A DNA stretch of 64,000 nucleotides from positions 150,407 to 214,406 of the forward strand of contig CM019214.1 of the NCBI GenBank assembly GCA_009741485.1, in the 5' to 3' direction. The position numbers were made by a program, and so were the translations under genes. The notes under the pieces are model-generated. The model was not told the DNA's origin and searched no databases. It worked only from the letters and a program-made list of their open reading frames with translations. How positions within the stretch are numbered: position 1 is the stretch's first letter; every line of letters begins with the position of its first letter. The DNA is from Malurus cyaneus samueli. Its lineage: Eukaryota; Chordata; Aves; Passeriformes; Maluridae. Below, piece by piece: positions 25,863 through 37,495 of the stretch.

Positions 25863-27393
25863 TGAATTGCCTACAGCTCTGTAGCATCTTGACACAATGC
25901 ATTCAACTGCTACAACTTGAACCAAGTGGAGACAAAAAAAAAAGACAGACAGGGTGCTCATTTTATTTATGATAGGGACTACCAGATATACAGATGACTG
26001 AAGCAAAGGCTACTGAGTTGCTCTGCCTTTCTGGCTTTAATAAGTGTCAAACTGGCTGATTGCTGCTGCATTATGCTAAATAACACAAGTAAAAAAATCT
26101 TTCTGTCATACCATGTGCCAATACCTCCTCTGTTATCTCTGAGGTACAGGAAATACTGTGAGCCTTATTTTAAAGGTGAGACAATCTTTATGTTGGAGGT
26201 AGAAATCTATTTTCTTAAGGTAGAAAATTCTGTCTGCAAAGTCACAGCTGCTAATTGACTTCCCTGCACATTGGCTGGATACAGCTGAGGCAGAAGAGGA
26301 ATTTTTATGCTCCTGACACCAGCAATTCATTGTCCAAACACGCACATCTAACACATCTGGACCAATGGCTGGGCCATTTCAGCTCATTTTCTACATCCTT
26401 ATCAGCCATTCCTAACCAACTTTCTTATCATAACTACTTCTTCATATCACTTCTGGTTGCTGCAGCATTATGGCCCACAGGCAAACAACTTAAATTTTTT
26501 AGCTCATAATTTCATGCATTTCTAATTTATTGTCTCACTTCAAATCTCCATTAAAATGAAAATAGAAGAAGGAAAAAAAACAAGCCTTTTGCATGCTTAT
26601 TCACCAAGCAGCTTTCTTAGGTTCTTAGAGGTCTAATTATGATATGAAAACATGATTTCCAACTTTGCAGATGATACTAAATTGGAAGAGAATAAAAACA
26701 AATGAGGAATAATTAGGTAGTGCAGCCAGATATAAAAGAATCGAGATCATTTTATATTTCAGGAATAATAGATGCCAAGTGCAGGGCTGTGCAAATAAAT
26801 TGAGAATAATTAGTCTCACAGTGTGGCATAAAAAGTGGGACCTTGTTTAGAAAGACAGGAGGCTACAACATGCTGTGTGAAATAAATTCTGAACTTTGAA
26901 TGTTAAATTCACATCTAAGAATGTTAAATTCACATCTAGCAGTCTCAGTGGCACTCCCCTCAAAATAAGATAGAACTCAGTGTCAGCAAGAAAAACACCA
27001 CTTGGCCTCTGGGAAAGGAAGGGCTACATGATATAGTAGAAGAAAAGAAGAATAATTTTTTCCACAGTAATTACACAGGACTGTATTGCCTAATTAAAGG
27101 ACCAGTATTTTTCTGTGGGGGCAAAAAGAGTAAATGGGGAGAAAACACCAAAGAAACATTTTGTTTCTTTGCTCAAATGCTCCTGCAGAAGAGGCACCTG
27201 ACTCTGACTGCGGCAGAAATGCATTTCTTGCTTGGAAACAGCTCTAGGCTGATCAGGAACAGTCATTTTTTATTTCCTTACGTTACATTATTTTCCTTAA
27301 TGTATTCAGGCCTGAAGTTAGAAAAAAGGTTTTCCAACAGCTGAGCAGGGAGGTTCCAGGAGAGCTGTCAGTGGGAACAAGGGTGGGAAGAGC

Positions 27394-27419
27394 CCTTGCT
27401 GGTTTTAAAACCAGCAAGG
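27394..27419. repeat. Perfect 26-bp palindrome
   Basis: CCTTGCTGGTTTT is followed directly by its exact reverse complement AAAACCAGCAAGG with no loop, and a second TTTTAAAA follows within a few bases. It is not a microsatellite and is not part of any element recognised here. Confidence 0.92.
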
Positions 27420-28564
27420 TTTTAAAAAAATCTGCCATGGTTGCCTCATGAACCATGACAGATGAAGCTCTGAGATAGCAGGGATGGCAGGGGACATCAC
27501 CCTAAGAGATCACTGTGGTTTCCTGCACTGCTCCTTTCCGCTCTATATACTGCTGTCTACTTCTGTGCTCTTGTCAAAAATGCACTCCCTCTTCTGCATC
27601 TAATTTATTTCATCAGCACATTAATTTTCAGCTATGGGATAGAGGAGGTTCTTCTGTATCAAGCTAAAAAAAAAAAAAAAAAAGGCCTTTTTTTCTGTCT
27701 TGAAGAGATAAAGATTTGTTCAGGAAACTGAATTTTTATTTTATTGAGAGCTGTTCATTTTGAAGGTGGGTGAAGATGGAAAATGGACAAATGCATGAGG
27801 GAATTAAGATCACTGCTGGTGAGTCAGTACTGCAAGGGATTACTGACTAAAGAATATTTTCACTGAAAACAGAATTAAATAGGCCTCTCTAGAATAATGA
27901 TGTCTAAAATGCATCACTAGTTCATAGAATTTGAAAAGTATTAGGCTGATCCATTTGCCCATCTGGAGATGCCTTTATGGGGTACAAGATTTATCTTCAT
28001 AGGTCTTATGGTAAACTTTTAGCTTGTTTAACAATGGCAGAATAGTAGCAAAAGCTTCATTGTTAGGGCATTTATACATTTCTTTCTAGATGTGTTTTCC
28101 ACAGAATAGGGCTGAATTATTAGCCATCTTTTTCCATGCAAGTGAAAGGACCTTCAAATCTTCCAAATGCAATGAAATTTATTTCAGCATTACTGCACTA
28201 AATGCCTGCATAATTTATGGCAGAGTGCACATAATTTCTGTGTACATCTATACCTAACACAAGCTCATTCCACATTTGAAATTCAATTCTACCAGCTGAC
28301 TAATTGATTCATTTTCATAAATACTCTAAAATTTGTAATAAGAACAATGCTTTGCTGTAAGTTATTGTTTTGGCCAGTACCAAAATTAACTATGAATATT
28401 TACGTTCAACAAAAGCCAGTGGGACCAACAGCAAATAATGAAAACACAAGATTTATAATTTCTTTCTACAGTCCTTACTGTTACATGAGATTCAGCAAAA
28501 TTTCAATTCCTATAAAACAACCCCTTAAAATACAGGTTCTTATGTTATTCCAGTTTAGTTTTCT

Positions 28565-28735
28565 ATTCTCTGCCTCCTTCCCCTGCTCCTTTCCAGGAGC
28601 CCTCCCTCTGCTGGGGGGGCACCCTCCAAAAAAAAAACCCCAGAAATCCCCCCAAAAAATCCAAAAAGTTCATAAAAATCCCCCATTTTTGGAAGAGCCC
28701 TCCCCAAGAAATACTCCCAAGAACAAATCCTGACA
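28565..28735. other. C-rich and A-rich low-complexity stretch
   Basis: Alternating C runs and A runs (for example CCCCCCAAAAAATCC) and a run of seven G at 28612-28618 make this compositionally unlike its AT-rich neighbours. C4A-type tracts are common in bird genomes. No tandem period is clear. Confidence 0.5.
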
Positions 28736-29419
28736 TTTAATTCAAGTATAATTTTGTTACTGATAATACACAAGTCTTTATTTGTTGTTGTGAAAAGCAT
28801 CTCTGTATAAATAAAAATAAAAGCTATTAAAAAGTTAAAAGCAGCCTGACTTGCTCTGCAGAATTTTCAATCCTCTAGAATTCAGCAAAAATAGGATGAA
28901 GTACTTACATCTTAAAAAAAGCATTTAGCCAAGCACTTCATCAAAGGTTAAAGTGCAGAAATATAAAATAACTGAAAAGTTGGCTCGCTGGACTGCAAAT
29001 CGGCCAAGAAGAGGAAGTGAATTTGAAGAAGAAAAGAATTTATAAGAGGTTGTGATAGAGATCAGCAGATCTTTAGCCTCTCAATATTATATTAACAATA
29101 GCACCAAAAGTTTATACTGTCAGTTCCTGATAGTAAATTCTGGTTAACAATAAGGAAAGAACAACACATTCAGAAACAGGAAAATGTAAAATATTCATGC
29201 ATTGCAGTATGCATAAACAACAACACATGAGAGAGAAAAGCAGTGAAGAAAGGCATCACTGTCTAATGAGAAATTGTTGCAGAATTATAAGGAAAACAGT
29301 TTTGTTCCAGAAAAAAAAAGTCTATATCCAGTTCAACTCAAAGTGCAGCTGCTGTAAATTACACAAGCTAAATCAGCTTAGAATGAGGCTCAGCTGAGTA
29401 AATCTTACAGATAGATAGA

Positions 29420-29443
29420 TACACACACATATATGTGTGTGTA
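29420..29443. repeat. (AC)n(AT)n(GT)n palindromic microsatellite
   Basis: A perfect 24-bp palindrome formed by ACACACAC, ATAT and GTGTGTGT, preceded by three GATA repeats at about 29409-29420. Such sites can form cruciforms and are prone to length change. Confidence 0.9.
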
Positions 29444-29749
29444 TGTATAACCTAGATTAAATTGAATACTTTCTTAAAGAGCAAAAGCACATGAATAGGC
29501 CCACAGTTATACAGTACAAATTGTATCTAACCTGCAGCATCTTGCTGATCAGACTCACAGTGTCTGTGGTTTGACTCCAACCACATTGCCTGGTATTTTC
29601 CACTCTTGCTAGTTTTATAATCACCACAGCTGCTCTCTTTTATCAGTATGAGGTCTGGATAAAAAAACAAATCATGGCCACCACCTGCCCTGCATCATCA
29701 GCAATGCATCAGCACAGATTGTATGAGTAGAGACTTAACCAGGCACCAC

Positions 29750-30277
29750 TGTTGCCTTGAAAGGCCAGTTTTTAATAATGACACAGACACGGTTAAGGGG
29801 ATAAAAAGGGTTTTCCCTCGGTATTTGGGACCCCAGGTGCACAACTTGATGGCAGAATGCACACCCGTGTACAGCACGGGTACAAGTTTTATAGGTTTCA
29901 GGAATTAGCAAATCTATCTAGGATTCCCCAATAAGATACAAGTTTTATAGGTTTCAGGAATTAGCATATCTATCTAGGATTCCCCAATAAGAAACTTCAC
30001 AAATGCAGTAATGTCCCCCTATTCTAATGAATCCCCCAGATGAGGCCAGAGCCCAGTTATACACAAGATGTTCTGGACAGAGGCTTCACCCAAGGCTGAG
30101 CTCGGGTTTAAGATAGCAAGGGCACACTGAGCCCTTCCTCAGGATGTTTGGTGTCTCTGCCCAGCAGAATCCTAACTAAGCTGGAATATCAGGAGATTAA
30201 ACTATGGGGCTAAGGGACAGGAATGCATAGAGGGTACAGAAAGTGTAAAAAAGAAAAGCAAAAATCATCAGGCATCA
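29750..30277 (-). mobile_element. Solo LTR, group C copy 1 (ERV1-like)
   Basis: Begins TGTTGCCTTGAAAGG and ends CAGGCATCA on the forward strand, the complement of a TGATGCC...GGCAACA LTR. The perfect 4-bp target duplication CCAC (29746-29749 and 30278-30281) is the length usual for ERV1. It holds two 56-bp tandem units (29881-29936 and 29937-29992), each with a TATAAA-type box on the sense strand, and a CACCCGTG/CACGGGT hairpin between promoter and 3' part. The poly(A) signal is probably ATTAAA near the outer end. No internal region remains. Confidence 0.9.
29881..29992 (-). repeat. Two 56-bp promoter units in group C LTR
   Basis: Two tandem 56-bp units starting TACAAGTTTTATAGG on the forward strand. 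In sense orientation each unit carries CCTATAAAAC, a TATA box. The copy at 53293-53880 has three units. Confidence 0.9.
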
Positions 30278-33200
30278 CCACCAGTCCTAGCTCAAGATTA
30301 AAAGCTGAGGGATTTTTTTTTCCAAAACTCTTCATTTTTTTTTCCTTCAAGCCCCATAATTTACTACACCATCCACAGAAGTTCTAAGGTAGACAAACCC
30401 ACACCTTCCTCTAATCAAGGCTTAGGCTGACCTTCCATTTTTTGCCTCTCTGCCAATGCTCTAGTGCAGTCTGAAATGAAGCATAAGATTTCAAAGGACT
30501 CTCTCACTTCTTTAAGAAAGAAAAGGAAAACAAAAGAAACCTTGTCATTTAAGTTTTTACATAGTGTTTGCTTTGCATAAGCCTTACAAAAATTCCCTAT
30601 GTGGCTGTGTCTCTAACTAGACAATCTTTTTGCTATTTTATCATTCCAAATTCCTGAGGAGTAAAACTGTGAATGACCATATATTGTAATACATTTCCTT
30701 CGCCCTTTCAGAGGTTCTTTCCTTTTACATGCTAATGCTATTTAAAGGAAATTCTGCAACTTTTTTGCCTTTCTGAATTTCAAAAATTAGGGAACAACAT
30801 GTTAAAGAACTGTCTCTTTCAGGTGTGTACCTTTTCCACAATCTGATCTTGGACAAATTTGGTTAGGAATTCAAACACTAAGCCAGGAAGGAGGAACTGA
30901 CAGGAGATTTTATGATGGCATAGAGCCAATGGACCTGGAGAAATAATAGATTGCTAAAATTTCAACTTGACCAGTGAGGACATGACAAAAGGATTTTAAG
31001 AACCTCACAGAGAAGATGTCTGATGATACTAGACCAGGGATAACATTAAACATGTGAGGAAATCTATACTGCTTCCTCAGAAGAAAAATACCATCCTGTG
31101 CTCCTGAATGGTAAAATATGCAAATGGCACCACTGAGTCAACAAGTATTGTAGTGGCTAAATCTTTGCACAAAATCTGATGGATTTCTCCACTGTGAAAG
31201 GAATCCAAGCAAAACGTCATGAAATTTCTATCTGAGAATTGGTATTAATGGTGCAGGTTATAAAGAGGCAGTGCTGTTTTCAAGAGTGTCTTATTCCTCA
31301 TTCTTTGCAGTCAAGTTATAGCTATTTTATACCATAAAATATGATTCATGTCAGAACAATGGAAAATTTTTCAAAATCTATGACGCAGCACCTGTATTAA
31401 ATGTCTAGGCAAGAAAACAAAAAAGGAAGACAGAAATGTAAAGACACCAACTGTTTAATAAAATACGTAATGGAATAACCGTCATAAAGAATATACCCAT
31501 AATAAATGTTCAAAATTGAAAGCTTTTGATCACTCTTTGTTCTGAAAATTGTATTTACTTGAGTAAACATAATTCTCTTTGAAGACCAGACTATTCTTCA
31601 GGAAGCATTATTTTCCTGTCAATAAAAACTTGTCACAGCCATGCAATTGAAGCATCGCCAGAGCTTTCTGCAGCAATTACCAATGGATTCCACTTGTCCC
31701 AGGGCCACTCTGCTTTTAAAAACCACCCTCTGGGAATTCTTAGTTTCCATAACTGAAGGTATTAATGAGAAAAAAACACAGGAAAAAAATGTGTTCCCAG
31801 ATCTCTTCACAAAGGGCACCATCACATGATATAACAGAGAGACAAAGCAAAAGCTGAAAAAAAAAAGTTTTTGTTTCAGTTGACATATTAATTTTAGAGA
31901 CATCAATCTAAGAACATTCATGCTAAAAGCAGTGGGAAATAGCCTGGAGAGATTAAGTGACTTCATCTTAATAGACATTGTTTTGTAAGAATGAACTTTA
32001 GCAAAATCTTTGATTCTTCTATGCCTTAGAATCATGGAATGAGAGTTTTCAATTTGCCTAGCTATGCGAAATCCCCAAACAACAAACTTCTTGAAAATAA
32101 AAGCTATTTCATGTCTTTTGGTTCAGAGTTTACCACACAGCTCTTTCAAGGGCAGTTTTCTTAATCCTTTCTCAAAGGTAGGGTTACATCTTTCCAGTGA
32201 TGGGCTTATAATTTTTCCTTTAATAGATCCATGGTCATCTGCATTCCTTGCATTAACTGATATCTGACTTCCTAGTATAACAAGCTTTATTCTTGCCAGA
32301 CTAGATTCCTGCTTTCTCCTGGAAGTTATGAATCTTTTGGTAAAAACAAGACTGAGACAAAAATGAAGATGTGAATTTCAAGTGGGTATGTAAAACTGAA
32401 AACCAGAGAACTGTGAGGACAAACATAAGGTAATACAACACTAGGAGCACCATTTTCTTTTTGATGTGTCATAATATATCCCATAATGTCACGGCTGAAT
32501 GACCCCTACTGCAATATGTAGGCATTAAAAAGTGGTTTCAATGGGCCAGGCCTTTAATTACTATGAACTTTGCATTTTCAGACCTTCCAAATACTGTGAT
32601 TTTAAACTATATCTCAAAAAAATTAGTGGTTTTTTTTTTTTGTCAAGCTGCACATTACTTTCTCTAAGTCTCATATCCCCTTCCACTGTTAATTTCTTTT
32701 TCACCAAGGAGATCACTAATAATCCAAATGGAAATTTGATGTGATCACTTATAAACTGCTTTCCATTACAGAAAAATAACAGAAAGGTGAATGTCTTTCA
32801 TGTGTCTATGTAAGGTATGAAAATATAAATAAAAGAAGCAGAGAATTGAACATAATGAGCACAAAAAAAGTCATGAAAGTTACTTTTAATACACTTGGGG
32901 AACATGGTTAACCACAAAGTCAGGAGGTATAACCCAGAAGAGACTACAGCTTTGGGCAGAATCTCTCCCTCTTTTAAATGCTGATGTATATATCCAAAAA
33001 CAGAGACCATTTTTATATTGAACCTGCTTGACATAGCATGACAGATAAAGTTAACCTACAATGCTAAGCAAATAAAATCAGTGCGTGCTGATCTGAACAC
33101 AGACTTTCTGTTCTACTGGAAAACACCAGATTTGTTTTCATTATGACAGGAACGAAAGGAAAAGCTGAATTTTATTTGTAAGGAAAATAATCGGGTAAAC

Positions 33201-36179
33201 TAATACATTCCACTTCAAAAATGAGTATTTTTGTTCTGATTTTGCTTTAGTATTATGTTCAGACTATAGGTAGTGAAAAGGAGTATTTTTAAATGAGAAA
33301 CCACAGCATTTCATTATGGATAAGACTGAAAATGACATTTTCATAATTTTTCCTTAATTAGATTTTATTGAAAGTGACGTTTCACACAGAATTTTTCTAT
33401 TTATAATTAAAAATGCTCTTTCCAATGAGAAACTTGTATTTTGGAAACCTCTGCAGTTCTTACTTCTGCAACTGAGAAAATAATATACGTGTGTTATCAG
33501 TCCACAGTATAACTTTAAAATGGTCAAGGATTTCATCAGAATTAAAATCAAACCAAACTCCAACTTGTTGGAGCTGACAGACTGTTAAAAGTGTAGATAC
33601 TGGAGACAAGTCAGAAATTCAGTGCAAACTGTGTGTCCTGTACACATGGAACACCAGTGAGCAGATAACAACAGAGAAGGAAGAGCATTGAATTCAAGGG
33701 CAGCAGATACAGAAAGAGGAAGGCAATGAATGCATTTCAGAAGTCATCAAGAAGTGGAAGCAATGAAGAAACTTACACACAAACACATTACAGTGTGAAC
33801 AAAAATGATGCTCTTAGCAGCTATTGCAGCAAAACATTATAAGAAGTAAAAAATCGGAGCATGCGCCAGACTCTGAGTGCAATCACTACAAACCAGGGAA
33901 AATAGGAAGAAAAAAAAGTCTAGGTATTTTATGTCTTGCAGTCAAGTCTTTATTCAGAAATCAATTTTGGGAGCTAAAGTTCTGCAGAGTCCCTAATTAT
34001 GCTCAGTTTCGTATCAGCCAGCAAAAAAACAGGGGGAAAAATCACTTTCAGCAAGAGATTAAAACAAGCAATGACTCAAAAAATAAAGACCATGCACTTT
34101 GCCTTCATTCATACATGCAGAATTAGTCCAAATACTAAGAACTCAAAAAAATATGAGCCGTGAAGCTGATTAATCTCAAAATTAGAATATTTATTGTGTG
34201 CTGTATTATGTGCACTTAACCACCAGATATAAAAAATTACAATCCAGTAAAATGAAGGAAATGGCTGTACTTCAGACCGTCATAAAATGCTGCTTGGAGA
34301 AGTCAGAGCTGAAAACAGCATGTTGTTTACTACCCTGATAAAGGAGATCACAGGTGAGGAAGCCAAAGAGAATGTTCTGGGGGGTTCTGCAGGAGCAGAG
34401 GGGGGCACAGGGGTTCATTCAAAAGGATTTGCTACGAGCAAATTTTTCTTTAGCAGCTGTGGGACAAACCCAGACAACCTCTCTGCTTTAGAGGATGGAT
34501 AGAAAACATAATTCATGCCTACTGGGTAGTAGGATGCCTCCTTTAGGGGGCAAAGAATGCTAAGGTGAAAGACAAAGTTTTCCCAAGCCAAGCTCCAGAA
34601 CAAGAAAATATAACTGGAGGCACTCATCCCCACAGACCTGGAGCACTCAGGCAAAGGAACACTCTTACCTCAGGTTTTAATTTTTATTTGATTTATATCA
34701 GAAAGAATATTTAATAGCTCCCCTATTCACCTACATGCTCTGTAATGCTCACACACACAGAGTATGAAGATTATCAGACAGACTAATGCCTCTCTCCACC
34801 GAAATTACTGTAATAGCAAAGCCATTTTGCAAATGACAGTCTAAGTATCAGCTCAGGTAATTCTGGAAAATTAATGCCTCAAATGAAATGCTGCCTCAGA
34901 GCTGAGGGAATACATTTTATTCTTTAGTCTTTTTACTTTTACTTTATGTGTATTGTTTACTACTCTGGAGTGTAATTTCTTTTATTCCCTCCCCACTCTT
35001 CAGCATGAGGCCAGCACAGTCATTTCAGAGGTTTTAAAACCAAAAAGGATCTCAGAATCAGTTGACATGAATGCTGAGTGCTTCTAAACAGAGAAAGGTG
35101 AAGAGGCACACACTCAGTCTCCCTTAACCTGGGAAAAGGGATAGGAAAGCCACACACAACTCCAGGCAGCAATTCATTCATCTTATGTGCCCTAAAATTG
35201 CTCTGCAGAAGTGCATACTGATAGATGGAGCCCAAATCATTGGCATGGACTAAAGCACCTGATTTTTGAAGCCTTAGAATACATTAAAGAGGTCCTGTGC
35301 TAAAGACTATCTGATTGTGCAGGACAATGACAAGGAAGAAATGTTTTACAGGACAGTACCAGAAGAACGGAAGGGTGGAACAACAAGGTGACTGGAACAA
35401 TAATACAAGTTTGCTGGTTGTTTGCTTTTAGATTTGTTGGTACATATCTATTTTTGAGACCTAGAGAACTGCTTCTTTCTATTTATGCTACTAGTAACTT
35501 GGTATTTACAACTAATAATAAACTTTTTGGTTTTTAACTGGGAGTTTGTATATGCCTCTCATTGTATCAGATTGTACAATTATAAAACAGAAAAGGCAAA
35601 TTCTTTTCTTGACCTCCTTGGAGGTTCTTAGTCCACAGGGCACTAAACACAGGCTTAATCTATTATGTGGAAACATCCATAATACATTAAACACACCAAG
35701 AATCCTCTAAGAGGGATGCATATAAAATAAAATCAAGCAGGGGAAGAGTATGGAGCCTGTATACCTCAAAGATGCTCTGATCTGCAGCATATTTTGATCT
35801 GTGTCATTCAGAAAGATAATTCATTCTTTCTCAATATACTATTTACTATACCTAGTTCTTCAATGACATTACTTTTAATTTATTATCTGTTTTCTAAGCC
35901 ACTTGATCTTTTCTGTGCTTCAAGGCTGTCACATCTGCTCTTGATACTTTATGTTTGAGTTATCACAGGATTTTAATTGTCATATTAATTTTTGCAATTC
36001 ATGTCTTGTGTTCTCTTTCTACCAAATTCAGACTCAAAGTCAACCTCATAAATGGATTTAACGAACTGTTACTGACATCAATACCTGGTTGCAGGACATA
36101 AAAATAATACTTTGCAGAAAGTTCCCAATCTGCAAATAATAATGGACAACTCAGTGGATAAGGGACACTCCAAGAGTTG
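30278..36179. other. No gene recognised
   Basis: About 5.9 kb of AT-rich sequence without recognisable elements. Reading frames reach at most 138 codons (31619-32035, reverse) and show no domain. Confidence 0.6.
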
Positions 36180-36855
36180 ATTGGTGACGAGTGGTGTTCT
36201 TCAAGGGAAAGTATTGGGATCAGAACTGTTTGTCAGTAACATGGGCAGTAGGGCTGAATATGACCTCAGCAAGTCTGCCAGCAATCCCAAACTGGGTGGT
36301 GGGGTCAAGATACTAAAGGGAAGGGATGTCATCAAGAGGGACCTTAACAGCCTTTAAAGATGGACCCATGTGAACTTCATGAAGTTCAGCAAGGCCAAGG
36401 ACAAGGTCCTGCACCCGGGTAAGGACCAGGCACAAGCACAGGCTGGGCAGAGAATGGATTGGGAACCCTGGGAAGAAGGAATTGGGGCTGCCAGTGGATG
36501 AGAAGCTGAATCCGAGCTGGCCATGGGAATTTGCAGCCCAGAAAGCCAACAATACCCTGGGCTCATCAACATCAAAGGGACATGGACCTGCTGGATGAGT
36601 CTAAAGAAGGGCCAAGAAGATGATGCTGAGGGAGCTGGGGCTGTTCAGCCTAGAGAAGAGAAGGCTCCAGTGCGACTCCCAGTACCTAAAGGGTCTACAA
36701 GAGAGTCAAAGAGGGACTTTTCATAGGAATAGGTAGGGATAGGACAAGGCAGAATGCTTTCAAAGTGAAAGAGGGCAGGTCAAGGTTAGACATTAGGAAA
36801 AAATTATTCACTCACAGGGTGCCCAGAGTAGCTGTGGATGCCCCATTCCTGGAAC
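36180..36855 (+). mobile_element. CR1 LINE, 5'-truncated, part before LTR insertion
   Basis: Follows the avian CR1 consensus from the reverse-transcriptase region into the 3' untranslated region. A degraded copy of the SGVPQG motif region is visible at 36186-36215 (TGACGAGTGGTGTTCTTCAA). Further recognisable words are CATGAAGTTCAGCAAGGCCA near 36378, GCAGCCCAGAAAGCCAACAA near 36532 and TAGAGAAGAGAAGGCTCCAG near 36651. Frame is lost by several deletions, for example around 36568-36590, so no protein can be made. The element continues after the group C LTR at 37397. Confidence 0.92.
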
Positions 36856-37396
36856 AGATGCCTGATGATTTTTGCTTTTCCCTTTATGCTTCTGTACCCT
36901 CTATGCATCTGCCTGTACCCCTTAGCCCACATGTTTGTAATTCCTGTACCCTGATATTCCAGCTTAGTTTAGGAGTTCTGCTGGGCAGAGAGACCAAACA
37001 TCCTGAGGAAGGGCTCAGTGTGCCCTGTGCTATCTTAAACCTGAGCTCAGCCTTGGGTGAAGCCTCTGTCCAGAACATCTTGTGTAAACTGGGCTCTGGC
37101 CTCATCTGGGGGGATTCATTAGAATAGGGGGACATCACTGCATTTGTGAAGTTTCTTATTGGGGAATCCTAGATAGATATGCTAATTCCTGAAACCTATA
37201 AAACTTGTATTTTATTGGGGAATCCTAGATAGATATGCTAATTCCTGAAACCTATAAAACTTGCACCCGTGCTGTACACGGGTGTGCATTCTGCCATCAA
37301 GTTGTGCACCTGGGATCCCAAATACCGAGGTAAAACCCTTTTTATCCCCTTAACCGTGTCTGTGTCATTATTAAAAACTGGCCTTTCAAGGCAACA
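36856..37396 (+). mobile_element. Solo LTR, group C copy 2, inserted in CR1
   Basis: Forward LTR ending CTTTCAAGGCAACA. Its first base is changed (AGATGCC instead of TGATGCC). Flanks GAAC (36852-36855) and GAAG (37397-37400) are a 4-bp target duplication with one mismatch, and removing the LTR plus one copy restores the CR1 order CCTGGAAGTGTTC. Two TATAAA boxes lie at 37197-37202 and 37253-37258, exactly 56 bp apart in tandem units. CACCCGTG/CACGGGTG (37264-37284) can form an 8-bp stem just downstream, and ATTAAA at 37370-37375 is the likely poly(A) signal. No retroviral gene remains. Confidence 0.93.
37197..37258 (+). promoter_or_regulatory. Duplicated TATA boxes of group C LTR
   Basis: TATAAA at 37197-37202 and at 37253-37258 lies in successive 56-bp units of the LTR. 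Transcription from the second would start near the 8-bp stem at 37264-37284. Activity is inferred from motif position only. Confidence 0.6.
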
Positions 37397-37495
37397 GAAG
37401 TGTTCAAGGTGATGTTGGATGGGACCCTGAGCAACCTGGTCTAATGCAAGTTGCCCATGGCAGGGGGTTGGAACCAAGCTATGATTCTATGATTT
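37397..37495 (+). mobile_element. CR1 LINE 3' end, part after LTR insertion
   Basis: GAAGTGTTCAAGGTGATG, GAGCAACCTGGTCTAATG and CCATGGCAGGGGGTTGGAAC continue the CR1 interrupted at 36855. It ends with ATGATTCTATGATTT, the CR1 terminal short repeat. The order and orientation match the upstream part exactly, so the two pieces were one insertion. Confidence 0.93.

Larger units (their letters stand above)
25863..29749. other. No gene recognised
   Basis: About 3.9 kb. It holds a 21-bp tandem duplication (GAATGTTAAATTCACATCTA, about 26898-26938), a run of 18 A at 27666-27683, a perfect palindrome at 27394-27419, a C- and A-rich stretch at about 28565-28735 and a dinucleotide palindrome at 29420-29443. 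No reading frame is recognisable. Confidence 0.6.

Noticed and set aside
32026..32060. CR1-like word AGAATCATGGAATG
   Set aside because: Only about 14 bases match and the flanking sequence does not continue as CR1.
36354..36575. Reverse-strand frames across the CR1
   Set aside because: These are antisense to a degraded CR1 reverse-transcriptase and 3' region and are not genes.
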